Shown: piece by piece, positions 1 to 9,185 of the stretch | Layout of the letters: each line of letters begins with the position of its first letter | Numbering within the stretch: the stretch's first letter is position 1 | Assembly (NCBI RefSeq): GCF_017874595.1 | Contig: NZ_JAGILA010000002.1 | Coordinates: 682,001 to 746,000 of the forward strand | Length of the DNA stretch: 64,000 bases | Direction: 5' to 3' | Source: Sinorhizobium kostiense | GTDB taxonomy: Bacteria; Pseudomonadota; Alphaproteobacteria; Rhizobiales; Rhizobiaceae | Notes under the pieces: generated by a model | What the model was told of the DNA's origin: nothing | The model's database searches: none | What the model saw: only the letters and a program-made list of their open reading frames with translations | Position numbers and translations under genes: made by a program

Positions 1-211
1 GCAGGGTCCATAAAGCTTCGCCCATGCAGTTAAAAGCAGTTCAGCGCGTCAGGCGCGCTGAACGGGCGGCATGGACGTGATGTGATAAGGCGAAAGCCTT
101 AGCACAGCAGGGTCCATAAAGCTTCGCCCATGCAGTTAAAAGCAGTTCAGCGCGTCAGGCGCGCTGAACGGGCGGCATGGACATGATGTGATAAGGCGAA
201 AGCCTTAGCAC
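1..211. repeat. Tandem 106-bp repeat, two copies
   Basis: Bases 1-106 are repeated at 107-211 with one visible substitution (g at 77, a at 183). Each unit can fold on itself: GTCCAT (6-11) pairs with ATGGAC (71-76), CGCCC (19-23) with GGGCG (64-68), and TTCAGCGCG (40-48) with CGCGCTGAA (54-62). A second hairpin, TAAGGC-GAAA-GCCTTA, is closed by GTG/CAC. The left end may continue outside the window, so more copies could exist. Confidence 0.9.
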
Positions 212-227
212 GATCAATCCGGATCAG

Positions 228-258
228 AAGGGCGGCTCGAGAGCCGCCCTTCTTGTTG
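228..258 (+). terminator. Rho-independent terminator
   Basis: AAGGGCGGCTC (228-238) pairs perfectly with GAGCCGCCCTT (241-251) across a 2-base gap and is followed by a T-rich stretch (cttgttgt). It would end transcription coming from the tandem repeat on the plus strand. Confidence 0.75.
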
Positions 259-297
259 TGAAGATGGAACGTGAGCCACTGCTCTAGCTAACCGATG

Positions 298-362
298 CAC
301 CCCTCATCCGGCCTGCCGGCCACCTTCTCCCCGCAAGCAGGGCGAAGGAGACTCGCGGCGCC
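298..362. repeat. RIME-like palindromic intergenic repeat
   Basis: The stretch beginning cccctcatccggcctgccgg and containing ccttctccccgcaagcagggcgaagg has the consensus of the RIME family of intergenic mosaic elements known from Sinorhizobium and other Rhizobiaceae. It lies between the tandem repeat and the flavoprotein gene. Confidence 0.7.
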
Positions 363-379
363 CGCTCAGGTGATACCCT

Positions 380-1606
380 TTATCCCAGCAAAGCTTTCAG
401 ATCGCTCTGCGGGTCTGCCAAAACCTTGCGATCCGGCGTCTTCCCCGCTTCCAGCAGCTTCTTTCCCGTGACATAGGCCTTAGCGTCGTTGATCGCATCG
501 ACGGCGATCAGCTTGCCCTCGCGGAAATACCAGACCGAGACGCTGCCCTCGCGCTGGCCTGGGCGGACGAGTGTCTCGTCATGGCCGAGGCCGAAACCGG
601 CGATCTGTAGCTTGACGTCGTACTGGTCCGACCAGAACCAGGGGTGCGGATCGTAAGGATTGGTCCCGCCCGCGATTATGGCGGCGACCGCCTCCGCCTG
701 ATCCACGGCGTTCTGGACCGACTCGAGACGGATGCGCATGTCCTGCCACGGGAGCACCGCGCAATCGCCCATGGCGAAAGTCGCCGGGTCGGAGGTCCTG
801 CCATAGCGGTCGACGATGATGCCGTTCGCGGTTTCGAGACCCGCACCATGGGCGAGTGCGTCGTTCGCCGTCACGCCGATGCCGACGATGACCACGTCCA
901 CCGGAACAACCGAACCATCCGCAAGCTCGGCCGCCGAAACGCGGCCGTTGTCACCAATCAGACGGTGGAGCCCCATGCGCTCGCGAATATCGACCCCATG
1001 CGAGCGGTGGATGTCACGCACGATCGCCGAGGTGGCGGCGGAGGCAACGCGCTGCAGGATGCGGTCGGCCATCTCAATGACCGTCACCTCCAGCCCCAGG
1101 CTGCGAGCAACTGCGGCCGCCTCGAGGCCGATATATCCACCGCCGACCACCAGCACCCGCCGTCCCGGTTTCATTTCCTCGGCAAGCTGATCCGCGTCCC
1201 GGTAATCGCGCACCACGTAGACACCTGCGAGATCGCCGCCGATCGAGGCCGGCAGCCGGCGCGGCGTCGCCCCCGTCGCGAATGCCAGCGTCTCGTAGCC
1301 GAGCTTCGATCCGTCGCTGAGCGTGACCTCTCTTGCAACCCGATCGACGCGGGTCACGGTCGTCGACAGGCGGATGTCGACCTGATGCTCAGCATACCAG
1401 GTCTCCGGCCGATAAAGCAGCCGGTCCAGGGTCAATTCGCCCAACAGATACTTCTTGGAGAGCGGCGGGCGCTGATAGGGCAGGCTCGCCTCGGCGGCGA
1501 TGACGGTGATCGGACGCTGATCATTGAGAGCCCGCAGTTTGGCGACCAGGGCGAAGGCGGCCTGACCGCCACCGATGACAACAAGCCTTCCCGACACCGT
1601 CTCCAC
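380..1606 (-). CDS. FAD/NAD-dependent ferredoxin reductase-like oxidoreductase
   Basis: A 408-residue flavoprotein of the putidaredoxin/rhodocoxin reductase type, which passes electrons from NAD(P)H through FAD to a ferredoxin. The FAD-binding GGGQAA lies at residues 12-17, the NAD-binding GGGYIG at 155-160, and a late FAMGDCA motif contacts FAD. The C-terminal part fits the reductase C domain, and the length is normal. The start is a GTG at 1606; a second GTG at 1597 is possible, and neither has a strong ribosome-binding site. No ferredoxin or P450 gene is nearby, so the electron acceptor is unknown. A glutathione S-transferase gene lies just upstream on the same strand, 72 bases away. Confidence 0.85.
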   Translation of the reverse strand: METVSGRLVVIGGGQAAFALVAKLRALNDQRPITVIAAEASLPYQRPPLSKKYLLGELTLDRLLYRPETWYAEHQVDIRLSTTVTRVDRVAREVTLSDGSKLGYETLAFATGATPRRLPASIGGDLAGVYVVRDYRDADQLAEEMKPGRRVLVVGGGYIGLEAAAVARSLGLEVTVIEMADRILQRVASAATSAIVRDIHRSHGVDIRERMGLHRLIGDNGRVSAAELADGSVVPVDVVIVGIGVTANDALAHGAGLETANGIIVDRYGRTSDPATFAMGDCAVLPWQDMRIRLESVQNAVDQAEAVAAIIAGGTNPYDPHPWFWSDQYDVKLQIAGFGLGHDETLVRPGQREGSVSVWYFREGKLIAVDAINDAKAYVTGKKLLEAGKTPDRKVLADPQSDLKALLG

Positions 1607-1678
1607 CTGTTTCGATTCTATTCCGCTAACCGGTACCCGTCCGGCCGGAGTATCGTCAATCCGGCCGGAGCCGCGCTT

Positions 1679-2386
1679 CTACTCCTTTTTCGGAATTTCC
1701 AGGCCCCTTTGCGCGGCCGGGCGCGCCAAACCGCGCTCTACCCACGCCATGACGCTCGGGAAACTCTTGTAGTCGAGCACCTCGGCGCCCCCATAAAATT
1801 TGCGCGCGCCCTCGATCCAGGGAAAAGTCGCGATGTCGGCGATCGTGTATTCATCGCCCATCAGCCATTGCCGACCTTCGAGCCGAGCCTCGAGGACGCC
1901 GAGGAGACGCTTCGACTCGTCGCGGTAGCGCTCGACCGGATAGGGGTTGTTGGCGACTTTCTCGGGCGCCCACTTGAAGAAATGACCGAACTGGCCGAAC
2001 ATCGGCCCGATGCCGCCCATCTGGAACATTACCCAGCACAGCGTCTCGTAGCGGCCAGACGCGTCCGAGGGAATGAGCTTGCCGGTCTTCTCCGCGAGAT
2101 AGACGAGGATCGCGCCGGATTCGAAGAGGCCTATCGGCTTGCCGTCCGGTCCATTCGGATCGATGATCGCCGGGATGCGGCCGTTCGGATTGAGTGAAAC
2201 GAATTCGGGGGACTTCTGCTCGTTGCTGTCGAAGGCGATGCGGTGTGCCTCGTAGGGCAGTCCAAGCTCTTCGAGCGCGATCGAGATTTTCACGCCGTTG
2301 GGGGTCGGCAGCGAGTAGAGTTGGATAATGTCGGGGTTCTTTGCCGGCCAGCGGCTCGTGATCGGGAAAGAGGAAAGATCAGCCAT
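1679..2386 (-). CDS. Glutathione S-transferase family protein (YfcG/Ure2p-like)
   Basis: A 235-residue protein with an N-terminal thioredoxin-fold GST domain (LYSLPTPNGVKISIALEELG near residues 23-42) and a C-terminal helical domain containing ADIATFPWIEG. The N-terminal pattern, with TPNG at the active site, matches the YfcG/YghU/Ure2p branch, whose members often act as disulfide-bond oxidoreductases rather than classical transferases. Length is normal. It precedes the flavoprotein gene on the same strand and may share a transcript with it. The exact substrate cannot be read from sequence. Confidence 0.88.
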   Translation of the reverse strand: MADLSSFPITSRWPAKNPDIIQLYSLPTPNGVKISIALEELGLPYEAHRIAFDSNEQKSPEFVSLNPNGRIPAIIDPNGPDGKPIGLFESGAILVYLAEKTGKLIPSDASGRYETLCWVMFQMGGIGPMFGQFGHFFKWAPEKVANNPYPVERYRDESKRLLGVLEARLEGRQWLMGDEYTIADIATFPWIEGARKFYGGAEVLDYKSFPSVMAWVERGLARPAAQRGLEIPKKE

Positions 2387-2494
2387 AAAAGGTTGCCTCG
2401 AGTTGATCTTGGGAGGTTGATGCTACCGTCCCTACATAGGAGCGCTGATTGCATTTGTCAGGGCGGCGCGACTATTCGAGGTGGAACCGCCGCC

Positions 2495-3190
2495 TTAGAT
2501 GGCCGCACGCACGGCAGCGATGATGCGATTGATCGTGGGATTGCCTTCGTGGGCCGTCTTTCGAGCTCTGACGAGGCAGGCCTCGGAGCGCAGAATCACC
2601 CCATCGGAGAGGATCTTCAGATGGTTCGCCCGCAAGGTGGAGCCTGTCGAGGTGATGTCGACGACGATGTCAGCCGAGCCGGAGGCGGGCGCGCCTTCGG
2701 TCGCGCCCAGACTTTCGACGATGCGGTAGAGCTGGATACCGTGACTGCCGGAGAAGAATTGCTGCGTCAGCCGCCAGTACTTGGTGGCAATCGCCAGGCG
2801 ACGGCCATGACGGGCGCGGAAGTCGGCGGCAACGTCTCCGAGATCGGCCATCGTATCGACGTCGTACCAGATCTCCGGCACGGCAACGACGACCTCCGCA
2901 TGGCCGAAGCCGAGCCGCGCCGCGAACTCCACGCGCCCATCGGCGTCGGCCAGACCTTCGCGCACGAGGTCTTCGCCGGTCACGCCGAAATCGACGGCAC
3001 CGCACCCGACCTCGCGGGAAATTTCGGATGCCGAAAGGAAGGCGACCTCGACGTCGTCCCAACCCTCGATCCGGCCGCGATAGGAGCGGTCGTTGCCGAC
3101 CGCGACGATTTTCATGCCGGCGCGCTCGAAAATGGCCGAGGCATCGTCCTTCATCCGCCCCTTGGAGGGCAGCGCAATGGTAATGGTCAT
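2495..3190 (-). CDS. hisG: ATP phosphoribosyltransferase, short form
   Basis: Catalyses the first step of histidine biosynthesis, joining ATP and PRPP to give phosphoribosyl-ATP. The 231-residue protein begins [13 protein letters not shown] and has the PRPP-binding segment [17 protein letters not shown]. It lacks the C-terminal regulatory domain, so it is the short form that needs HisZ as regulatory partner. The start at 3190 was chosen because its ATG overlaps the hisZ stop codon (ATGA) and matches the family N-terminus; the longer upstream reading is hisZ in another frame. It is the last gene of hisS-hisZ-hisG. Confidence 0.96.
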   Translation of the reverse strand: MTITIALPSKGRMKDDASAIFERAGMKIVAVGNDRSYRGRIEGWDDVEVAFLSASEISREVGCGAVDFGVTGEDLVREGLADADGRVEFAARLGFGHAEVVVAVPEIWYDVDTMADLGDVAADFRARHGRRLAIATKYWRLTQQFFSGSHGIQLYRIVESLGATEGAPASGSADIVVDITSTGSTLRANHLKILSDGVILRSEACLVRARKTAHEGNPTINRIIAAVRAAI

Positions 3191-4329
3191 TTCGCGCCCC
3201 CTGCGGCAGCCACGGCCCGTTCGATCCGGTCGAGCCAAAGAGAGAAACCAACCGCCGGAATATGCTCGCGGGCGCCGAGCAGCGTCAGCAGACGGTCGAA
3301 GCGTCCGCCACCGGCGAGAACCGCCGGTGCTCCCTCAAGCCCGATCTCGAAGACGAGGCCCGTATAATAATCGAGCGGTCGGCCGAAGGCCGCACGATAA
3401 CGTATGAGGCCGGCATCGGCACCGACCCGTGCCAGCGCCGCCACCCGCGCATCGAAAAGCGCAAGCGCGCCGTCGATCTTCAGCCCTGATTTATCGGCGA
3501 ACTGGTGAAGGGCGGCCGCTGATTCACCGAGCGGCAGGTCGAGCGCCAGGAATTCGCGCATGATGGCAAGCGCTGCCTTGTCGAGCCGTGTCGTCGCAAG
3601 CTCCATCTTCTCCTTGAGCCGGCGGGCAATATCCCCGGGCGAACGACTGGCATTGGTGGAATAGCCTGTCGCTTCCATGGTCCCGGCGATCTCGGCGACG
3701 AGCCGCTCCTCGTTATCCAGGATGCCCATACTCGCAAGCCGCTCGACCTCAGGGCCGAAAACGCCGGGAGATTTTGGATCGGCGAGTTTCGCCAGCAGCC
3801 TCTGTAAATGCTCCTGGTCGCCGAAAGCATGGATAAGCCGCTTCTGCCAGCCGGCTGGCAGGCCGCAGGCGGCAATCACCGCCTCGAACACCGATTGGTC
3901 GCCGACCGTTACCCTCAGCCGCCGGCCAGGTAACCGGTTGCTCAAAACCAGCATCGCGTCACCGATCGCCCGCGCGTCAGCGCCGGCCGTGTCGAGATCA
4001 CCGAGGTCCTCGATGCCCGCCTGATAGAACTCGTTCGAGCCGTCGCGACGCTGACGGAAGACTTCGCCGAGATAGGCATAGCGCTGCGGCGTGCCGGTCG
4101 CTGTCTCGATATGCCTGAGACAAACCGGAATGGTGAATTCCGGGCGCAGGCAAAGGCTCTCGCCGGTTTCGCTTTCGGTCAGGAAAATGCGCCGGCGCAG
4201 GTCCTCTCCTGCCATATCCAGGAAGGGCTCGGCCGGCTGGATTACCGGCGTGTCGACTCGCAGCGTCTTCAACCGCTCGAAATCGGCAAGCAACTCACCG
4301 GCAAAGGCGGGGAGATTGATCAGCGGCAT
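3187..4329 (-). CDS. hisZ: ATP phosphoribosyltransferase regulatory subunit
   Basis: A 380-residue paralogue of the histidyl-tRNA synthetase catalytic domain that binds short HisG and makes the enzyme active and histidine-sensitive. It shows the class II core, including [17 protein letters not shown] sequence ([12 protein letters not shown]) corresponding to the GLEYYTG segment of HisS, but no anticodon-binding domain follows. The start MPLINLPAF at 4329 shares one base with the hisS stop, and the end overlaps the hisG start by four bases, so the three genes are translationally coupled. Confidence 0.95.
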   Translation of the reverse strand: MPLINLPAFAGELLADFERLKTLRVDTPVIQPAEPFLDMAGEDLRRRIFLTESETGESLCLRPEFTIPVCLRHIETATGTPQRYAYLGEVFRQRRDGSNEFYQAGIEDLGDLDTAGADARAIGDAMLVLSNRLPGRRLRVTVGDQSVFEAVIAACGLPAGWQKRLIHAFGDQEHLQRLLAKLADPKSPGVFGPEVERLASMGILDNEERLVAEIAGTMEATGYSTNASRSPGDIARRLKEKMELATTRLDKAALAIMREFLALDLPLGESAAALHQFADKSGLKIDGALALFDARVAALARVGADAGLIRYRAAFGRPLDYYTGLVFEIGLEGAPAVLAGGGRFDRLLTLLGAREHIPAVGFSLWLDRIERAVAAAGGAK

Positions 4330-5843
4330 CAGCCTGCCCTTTTCCGATCCTCGGCCTGTTCCGCGAGGATTTCCCGGACTTTTGCCACGAGTTCGCTTTC
4401 CGGGACGGAGATCTGGGCGACGCGCGCCTCGCGCCATGCGACGTTGTCTTCGATTTCGCCCGAGAGGCGCTTACCCTCGATCAGGTCCTTTATCTGCAAG
4501 GTGCCGGAGGCGCGCTCGTCGCCGCCCTGGATGATCGCAATCGGCGAGCCGCGACGGTCGGCATATTTGAGCTGGTCGCCAAAATGCTTCTTGTTTCCCT
4601 GGTACATTTCGGCGCGGATGCCGGCATGGCGCAGTTCCTGCACGAAGCGTTGGTAGCGGCCCATGCTTTCGAGGTCGCGATCCATCACGCAGACGACGAC
4701 CGGCGCGATCACCTCCTCGACCCCGAGCTTGCCGAGATTCTTGAGCGCCGTCATCAGGCGCGACACGCCGATCGAGAAGCCTGTCGCCGGCACCGGCTGG
4801 CCCATGAATCGGGATACGAGCCCATCGTAGCGGCCGCCGCCGCCGACGGAGCCGAAGACGACTTCCTCGCCCTTCTCGTTGGTGACGGCAAATTGCAGTT
4901 CCGCTTCAAAGACCGGGCCGGTGTAATATTCAAGGCCGCGCACCACCGACGGGTCGATCTTGATGCGATCCGCCTCGTAACCGGCGCTGAGCACGAGACT
5001 GCGGATGGTGTTGAGCTCCTCGACGCCCTCTCTGCCTTTCGCAGTGCCGGCAACCAGCTCGGCCAGTTCATCGGCGCTCTTGGCGTAATCGGTGATGCCG
5101 ACGAAGAACAGGATCTTGCCGATCTGCTGTTCATCGAGGCCAGCGCCCGTGGTGAAGTCGCCGCTTTCGTCCTTGCGCCCCTCGCCGAGCAGCAGCCGCA
5201 CGCCCTCGGGCCCGAACTTGTCGAGCTTGTCGATGGCGCGGAGCACGGTCAGCCGCCTGTTCGAATGTCCCTCGCCGTTAAGGCCGATCGCCTCGAGCAC
5301 GCCGTCGAGCACCTTTCGGTTGTTGACGCGGATCACGTAGCCGCCGCGCTTAATGCCAAGCGCTTCCATCGTGTCGGCCATCATCATGCACATCTCGGCA
5401 TCGGCCTGAACGCCGGCGGCACCGACCGTGTCGGCATCGAACTGCATGAACTGGCGGAAACGGCCCGGTCCCGGCTTCTCGTTGCGAAATACGTAGCCGG
5501 CGCGATAGGTGCGGTAGGGAAGCTGGATTTCGTTGAAATTCTCCGCCACGTGACGGGCGAGCGGCGCCGTAAGATCGTAGCGAAGGCTCATCCATTGCTC
5601 GTCGTCGTCTGTCAGCGAGAAGACGCCCTCGTTCGGACGATCGCTGTCGGGAAGGAACTTGCCAAGCGCCTCGGTATATTCGAACAGCGGCGTTTCCACG
5701 GGGTCGAAGCCGTAGCGCTCATAGACCTCGCGGATCTTCGCGATCATTTCGTCGACGGCGCGGATATCCGCGGCCGAGCGGTCGACGAAGCCGCGCGGCA
5801 GCCGCGCCTTGAGCTTCTGCGTTTTCTTGGTTTTGTCGTTCAT
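4329..5843 (-). CDS. hisS: Histidyl-tRNA synthetase
   Basis: A 504-residue class II aminoacyl-tRNA synthetase that charges tRNA-His in the cytoplasm. The N-terminal [13 protein letters not shown], the histidine-binding [11 protein letters not shown] and the glycine-rich [11 protein letters not shown] are all visible, followed by the C-terminal anticodon-binding domain. The length is that of the alphaproteobacterial form. It is the first gene of the operon hisS-hisZ-hisG, which links the tRNA synthetase to the first biosynthetic enzyme and its synthetase-derived regulator. Confidence 0.97.
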   Translation of the reverse strand: MNDKTKKTQKLKARLPRGFVDRSAADIRAVDEMIAKIREVYERYGFDPVETPLFEYTEALGKFLPDSDRPNEGVFSLTDDDEQWMSLRYDLTAPLARHVAENFNEIQLPYRTYRAGYVFRNEKPGPGRFRQFMQFDADTVGAAGVQADAEMCMMMADTMEALGIKRGGYVIRVNNRKVLDGVLEAIGLNGEGHSNRRLTVLRAIDKLDKFGPEGVRLLLGEGRKDESGDFTTGAGLDEQQIGKILFFVGITDYAKSADELAELVAGTAKGREGVEELNTIRSLVLSAGYEADRIKIDPSVVRGLEYYTGPVFEAELQFAVTNEKGEEVVFGSVGGGGRYDGLVSRFMGQPVPATGFSIGVSRLMTALKNLGKLGVEEVIAPVVVCVMDRDLESMGRYQRFVQELRHAGIRAEMYQGNKKHFGDQLKYADRRGSPIAIIQGGDERASGTLQIKDLIEGKRLSGEIEDNVAWREARVAQISVPESELVAKVREILAEQAEDRKRAG

Positions 5844-6116
5844 GGAAGGTGTTCCGGCTACTCAAAGCTAGGTCGGTGCCTTCCCTAAAGGATCATGTCA
5901 AGGGCGGCAAGGGCGGCTGCCGATAAAGGCTATCGCGTGGGCATGCTTATGGAGGTCGCCGTCGCCCTGTTTCATTCGCAGGCACAGGGGAGCGAGATTG
6001 TATTTCTTTGCCCACTCGCCTATAAGTTAAGCGAAGGAAAATGCACGGAAAGAAAGATCTTTCAACCAAGTTGTATTTCAGTGAGGGTTATACCAGGGAA
6101 ACGACGGAGGGGCGAT

Positions 6117-6533
6117 ATGCTGAGACTCATGGCGCCGGGCGCGGGAGCCATAAGGCCATTGACCCCGGGTTCCCACGAGGCCTGGACCCGGTATGCGAAT
6201 AGAGCCGGTTACCCGACCGAAGCCTGGCACTGCGACATCGGCAGCGGGACCTTCGTGCTCGGCCCGGAAATCTCCTCTCTCCTCGGCCTGCGGGACAATC
6301 CTTGCGGCATCGTGGATCTCGTGCGAGCCTATGACAAAGACAATCGTGCAACGATCCTGAATATTCTGGAAAAGGCGACCACAACCTCCTCGTCCTTTTG
6401 CTTTTCAGCGGTCGTTTCCAAGTCAGGGGCGCGTTCCGCGCAAGTTTTCTGCATCGGCAAATCCACCCTCAGCGATGGAGGCCGCAACGGCATCTTGCAG
6501 GGCATTTTCGCGATACCCACGCTTTGGGCGTGA
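6117..6533 (+). CDS. Small PAS-like domain protein
   Basis: A 138-residue cytoplasmic protein with no transmembrane segment. Its centre (AWHCDIGSGTFVLGPEISSLLGL, given here in parts: WHCDIGSG, LGPEISSLLGL) resembles the start of a PAS domain as found at the N-terminus of rhizobial sensor kinases, but no kinase or other output domain follows. The start at 6117 was preferred over an in-frame codon at 5895 because a GGAGGGG ribosome-binding site lies six bases upstream and the longer N-terminus shows no conserved character. It converges on tag with an 10-base gap. The function is unknown; a ligand- or partner-binding role is inference. Confidence 0.6.
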   Translation: MLRLMAPGAGAIRPLTPGSHEAWTRYANRAGYPTEAWHCDIGSGTFVLGPEISSLLGLRDNPCGIVDLVRAYDKDNRATILNILEKATTTSSSFCFSAVVSKSGARSAQVFCIGKSTLSDGGRNGILQGIFAIPTLWA

Positions 6534-6543
6534 AGCCCCACGA

Positions 6544-7197
6544 TCAAGACGTTGCGCCTAGTCCCGCCGTTGGCCGGACGAATCGCTGCCGCATCTCTTC
6601 TATACCGGCTCGGCAGAAGCAGCCCTCGAGGTGGTCATTGACGAGCCCCATTGCCTGCATGAAAGCATAGACGGTCGTCGGCCCGACGAAGGTCCAGCCG
6701 CGTCTTTTCAGATCCTTCGAAATCCTGACCGAGGTCGGCGACGTAGGATTGGCTCTTAGCGCATCGTAATCCACGATCTCTGGACGCTCTCCTCCGCCAG
6801 GTTCCTGCGACCAGAAATAGGCGGCGAGCGATCCGAATTCATCGCGCATCTCCCTCGCCCGTCGGGCATTGTTGATGGTCGATACGATCTTGCCGCGATG
6901 GCGGACAATGCCGGGATCGGCAAGGCAACGCTCGACCTCGGCCCCGCCATATTCGGCAATCGCGTCGAAGTCGAAACCGGCAAAGGCGGCGCGGAACGCT
7001 TCGCGCTTCCTCAGGATCGTCAACCAGGACAGGCCCGATTGGAAGCCTTCGAGGCAGATCTTCTCGAAGAGCCTGCGGTCGTCCGCCACGGGCCGGCCCC
7101 ACTCCTCGTCGTGGTAGCGGCGATAGTCTTCGAGATTGCCGTGCCAGGCGCAGCGCAGGAGCCCGTCTTCGCCCACTGTCAAACCTTTTTCCGGCAT
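6544..7197 (-). CDS. tag: DNA-3-methyladenine glycosylase I
   Basis: A 217-residue base-excision repair enzyme that removes 3-methyladenine from alkylated DNA. The zinc site of the Tag family is complete: Cys16 (RCAW), His29 (RYHDEEW), His189 and Cys193 (NDHLEGC). The helix-hairpin-helix fold sequence FEKICLEGFQSGLSW is also typical. Length is slightly above that of E. coli Tag because of a short N-terminal extension. The gene converges with the small PAS-like gene. Confidence 0.95.
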   Translation of the reverse strand: MPEKGLTVGEDGLLRCAWHGNLEDYRRYHDEEWGRPVADDRRLFEKICLEGFQSGLSWLTILRKREAFRAAFAGFDFDAIAEYGGAEVERCLADPGIVRHRGKIVSTINNARRAREMRDEFGSLAAYFWSQEPGGGERPEIVDYDALRANPTSPTSVRISKDLKRRGWTFVGPTTVYAFMQAMGLVNDHLEGCFCRAGIEEMRQRFVRPTAGLGATS

Positions 7198-7405
7198 CAG
7201 CCCAGACCTCGCTCTCGTTTCCCTTTTGTTCCATTTACCATTTACAAACCAGATTCATAAAGCCGCAAATAACCCTACCCAAAGCTTTCTTGCGTAAGCG
7301 GCCTTTTAACGGCGGCCGTTTACCTTTCGGTGGCGAGCCGATGCGACCATCCCGGCTCCGAACCCTGGCTTAATTTACGGCGTTATGTAGCGAGTCCGTC
7401 CGATT

Positions 7406-8152
7406 ATGAAGAAATTCCTTTTGCTTGCCACGTCCTTCCTCTGCATGCTCCCCTTCAGCGCCGGCGCGCAGGACCGCTATCAAAATCGTCCGCCGGTCAT
7501 CGTCAGCCCGGATCTGACGGCCCCCTGGGTGATGCAACTGATCGGCGAAAGGGTGCGCCCCGTCGTCTACCGGTCCCAGGCGCCGGCCGCCACCCGAAAA
7601 CCGCTCGAGCGGCGTCAGGTAAAACGCCGGCCAAACCCCGCACTCGTGCAACCCGTTGCCGCCCCGCGCGCGCAAAAGCCGGTCAAGACAAAACTGGACC
7701 CGCAGTTCCTGCCGCAGATGGTGGCGTATGAGACCAAGGAAAAGCCCGGCACGATCGTGATCGATACCAACAACCGCTTCCTGTACCTCGTTACAGGAAG
7801 CGGCGAAGCCCGACGCTACGGCGTCGGAGTGGGCAAACCGGGCTTTGAATGGGCCGGCGAACACAGAATCACCCGCAAGGCCGAATGGCCGAGTTGGACG
7901 CCGCCGCAGGAGATGATCGCGCGTGAGGCGGCCAAGGGCCATTACCTTCCTGCCCGCATGGACGGCGGGCCCGACAACCCGCTTGGCGCGCGCGCCATGT
8001 ATCTCGGCTCCACCCTCTACCGCATCCATGGCACCAATGCCCCCTGGACCATCGGCTACGGCGTCTCCTCCGGCTGCATCCGCATGCGCAACGAGGACGT
8101 TGTCGATCTCTATGAGAGGGTCAAGGTCGGCACCAAGGTCGTCGTTTTATAG
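7406..8152 (+). CDS. Exported L,D-transpeptidase (YkuD domain), copy 1
   Basis: A 248-residue exported enzyme of the YkuD family, which makes 3-3 crosslinks in peptidoglycan or attaches proteins to it. A signal peptide (MKKFLLLATSFLCMLPFSAG, cleaved after GA-QD) is followed by a basic, proline-rich linker to about residue 108. The catalytic domain carries His208 (HGTN) and Cys224 within SSGCIRM. A close paralogue starts 183 bases downstream on the same strand. The two differ mainly in the linker, suggesting a tandem duplication with separate targeting. Confidence 0.93.
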   Translation: MKKFLLLATSFLCMLPFSAGAQDRYQNRPPVIVSPDLTAPWVMQLIGERVRPVVYRSQAPAATRKPLERRQVKRRPNPALVQPVAAPRAQKPVKTKLDPQFLPQMVAYETKEKPGTIVIDTNNRFLYLVTGSGEARRYGVGVGKPGFEWAGEHRITRKAEWPSWTPPQEMIAREAAKGHYLPARMDGGPDNPLGARAMYLGSTLYRIHGTNAPWTIGYGVSSGCIRMRNEDVVDLYERVKVGTKVVVL

Positions 8153-8224
8153 CAACGGGTAGAGTATCTCCCGGCGACTATGCGTCTTTACTTTACGGTC
8201 GTGATCAAAAAGCAACAGCGGTTA

Positions 8225-8275
8225 CCTGCGATACAAGTGCCGAGGCGTCCTCTGGTCTATCGCATGTATCGCAGG
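8225..8275. promoter_or_regulatory. Inverted repeat between the two L,D-transpeptidase genes
   Basis: CCTGCGATACA (8225-8235) is perfectly repeated in inverse as TGTATCGCAGG (8265-8275), with a 29-base spacer. No T-run follows, so it is not a standard terminator. It sits 60 bases before the second transpeptidase gene and could be an operator or a transcript-stabilising hairpin. Confidence 0.5.
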
Positions 8276-8335
8276 CTTGAAGTTGCGACTACAACGCATA
8301 GCCTGCCTGGAACGAGGGTTGAGAGGGAATCATAG

Positions 8336-9028
8336 ATGAGACTTCATGCCAAGTTGGTTGCGCTCAGCGTCGCGGCCGCTGCCCTGCTTGCTGCGGCGAA
8401 TGCTTCGGCGTTCACGCCCGCCGCAGATGCTAGGCCCGCCGCCAAGCGCTCGGATGTCGTGCTGGTCGCGCAGCAGAAGAAGCCGCCGAAGAAATATTGG
8501 CGCACCAAGGTTCGCTTCCGCACCGAGGAGGCTCCCGGCACGATCGTCGTCGATACCAACAACAAGTTCCTCTACTATATCGACGGCCCGAACCGCGCGA
8601 CGCGCTACGGCATCGGCGTCGGCCGCGAGGGCTTCGGCTGGTCCGGCATTGTCAAGGTGGGCCGGAAGGCCGAGTGGCCGAGCTGGACACCGCCCGCGGA
8701 AATGCGCGCGCGAGAAGCGGCCAAGGGCCGGATCCTGCCGATCACCCAGGAAGGTGGCATCGACAACCCGCTCGGCGCCCGGGCGCTTTATCTTTACAAA
8801 GGTGGCCGCGACACGATTTTCCGCATCCACGGCACGAACCAGCCCTGGACTATCGGCCAGAACATGTCGTCCGGCTGCATCCGAATGATGAACGAGGACG
8901 TCGAGCATCTTTACGATCGGGCGCCGATCGGAACCAAGGTGATCGTAATCGGCCCCGGCAACAAGCACGGCGATATCAGCTTCGACGACCGCGGCGTCGA
9001 CATTTTCCGCACGATCTTCGGCGGCTGA
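8336..9028 (+). CDS. Exported L,D-transpeptidase (YkuD domain), copy 2
   Basis: A 230-residue paralogue of the preceding gene. The signal peptide (MRLHAKLVALSVAAAALLAA) ends near ASA-F. A short linker leads to a catalytic domain with His165 (HGTN) and Cys181 in SSGCIRM. The two proteins share long nearly identical blocks, for example RKAEWPSWTPP and DNPLGAR, but this one has a longer C-terminus ending in IFRTIFGG and a shorter linker. Likely cell-wall crosslinking in the periplasm; a division of labour between the two is inference. Confidence 0.93.
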   Translation: MRLHAKLVALSVAAAALLAAANASAFTPAADARPAAKRSDVVLVAQQKKPPKKYWRTKVRFRTEEAPGTIVVDTNNKFLYYIDGPNRATRYGIGVGREGFGWSGIVKVGRKAEWPSWTPPAEMRAREAAKGRILPITQEGGIDNPLGARALYLYKGGRDTIFRIHGTNQPWTIGQNMSSGCIRMMNEDVEHLYDRAPIGTKVIVIGPGNKHGDISFDDRGVDIFRTIFGG

Positions 9029-9041
9029 GGGACACCGCGAT

Positions 9042-9170
9042 TGCCCCTCTCCTCGGGTTTAGCCCGAGGACTAGCCCTCTCCCCGCTCCCGGGGACTGGA
9101 GCGGGCGCCTCGTCGCTTCTCCCCGTCAGAACGGGGAGAAGGACGCGGCAGCGAAACGAGGGGCGCGTCT
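9042..9170. repeat. RIME-like palindromic repeat
   Basis: This intergenic stretch contains three nested palindromes: CCTCGGG-ttta-CCCGAGG-type, ccccgctcccgggg, and CTTCTCCCCG-tcagaa-CGGGGAGAAG. The repeated ccctctcc/ggggagaagg blocks are characteristic of rhizobial RIME/BIME-type elements. It lies between convergent genes and may also stop transcription from both sides. Confidence 0.6.
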
Positions 9171-9185
9171 CTCACCTCTCACCCG

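Larger units (their letters stand above)
1..258 (+). ncRNA. Candidate structured RNA ending in a terminator
   Basis: The nested helices and GNRA-type GAAA tetraloop of the tandem unit, followed 17 bases later by a rho-independent terminator, suggest a transcribed structured RNA or a structured 3' end of an upstream transcript. No open reading frame is evident. I do not recognise the family. The 5' end lies outside or at the window edge, so the limits are provisional. Confidence 0.3.

Noticed and set aside
1..211. CRISPR array
   Set aside because: Only two adjacent units without unique spacers between them; it is a simple tandem duplication.
644..2197. Long plus-strand reading of 517 codons
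   Set aside because: Antisense to the flavoprotein and GST genes; composition is that of a shadow frame in high-GC DNA and it has no recognisable domain.
4584..5888. Long plus-strand reading of 434 codons
   Set aside because: Antisense to hisS, which is unmistakable; rich in Arg, Ala and His runs typical of shadow frames.
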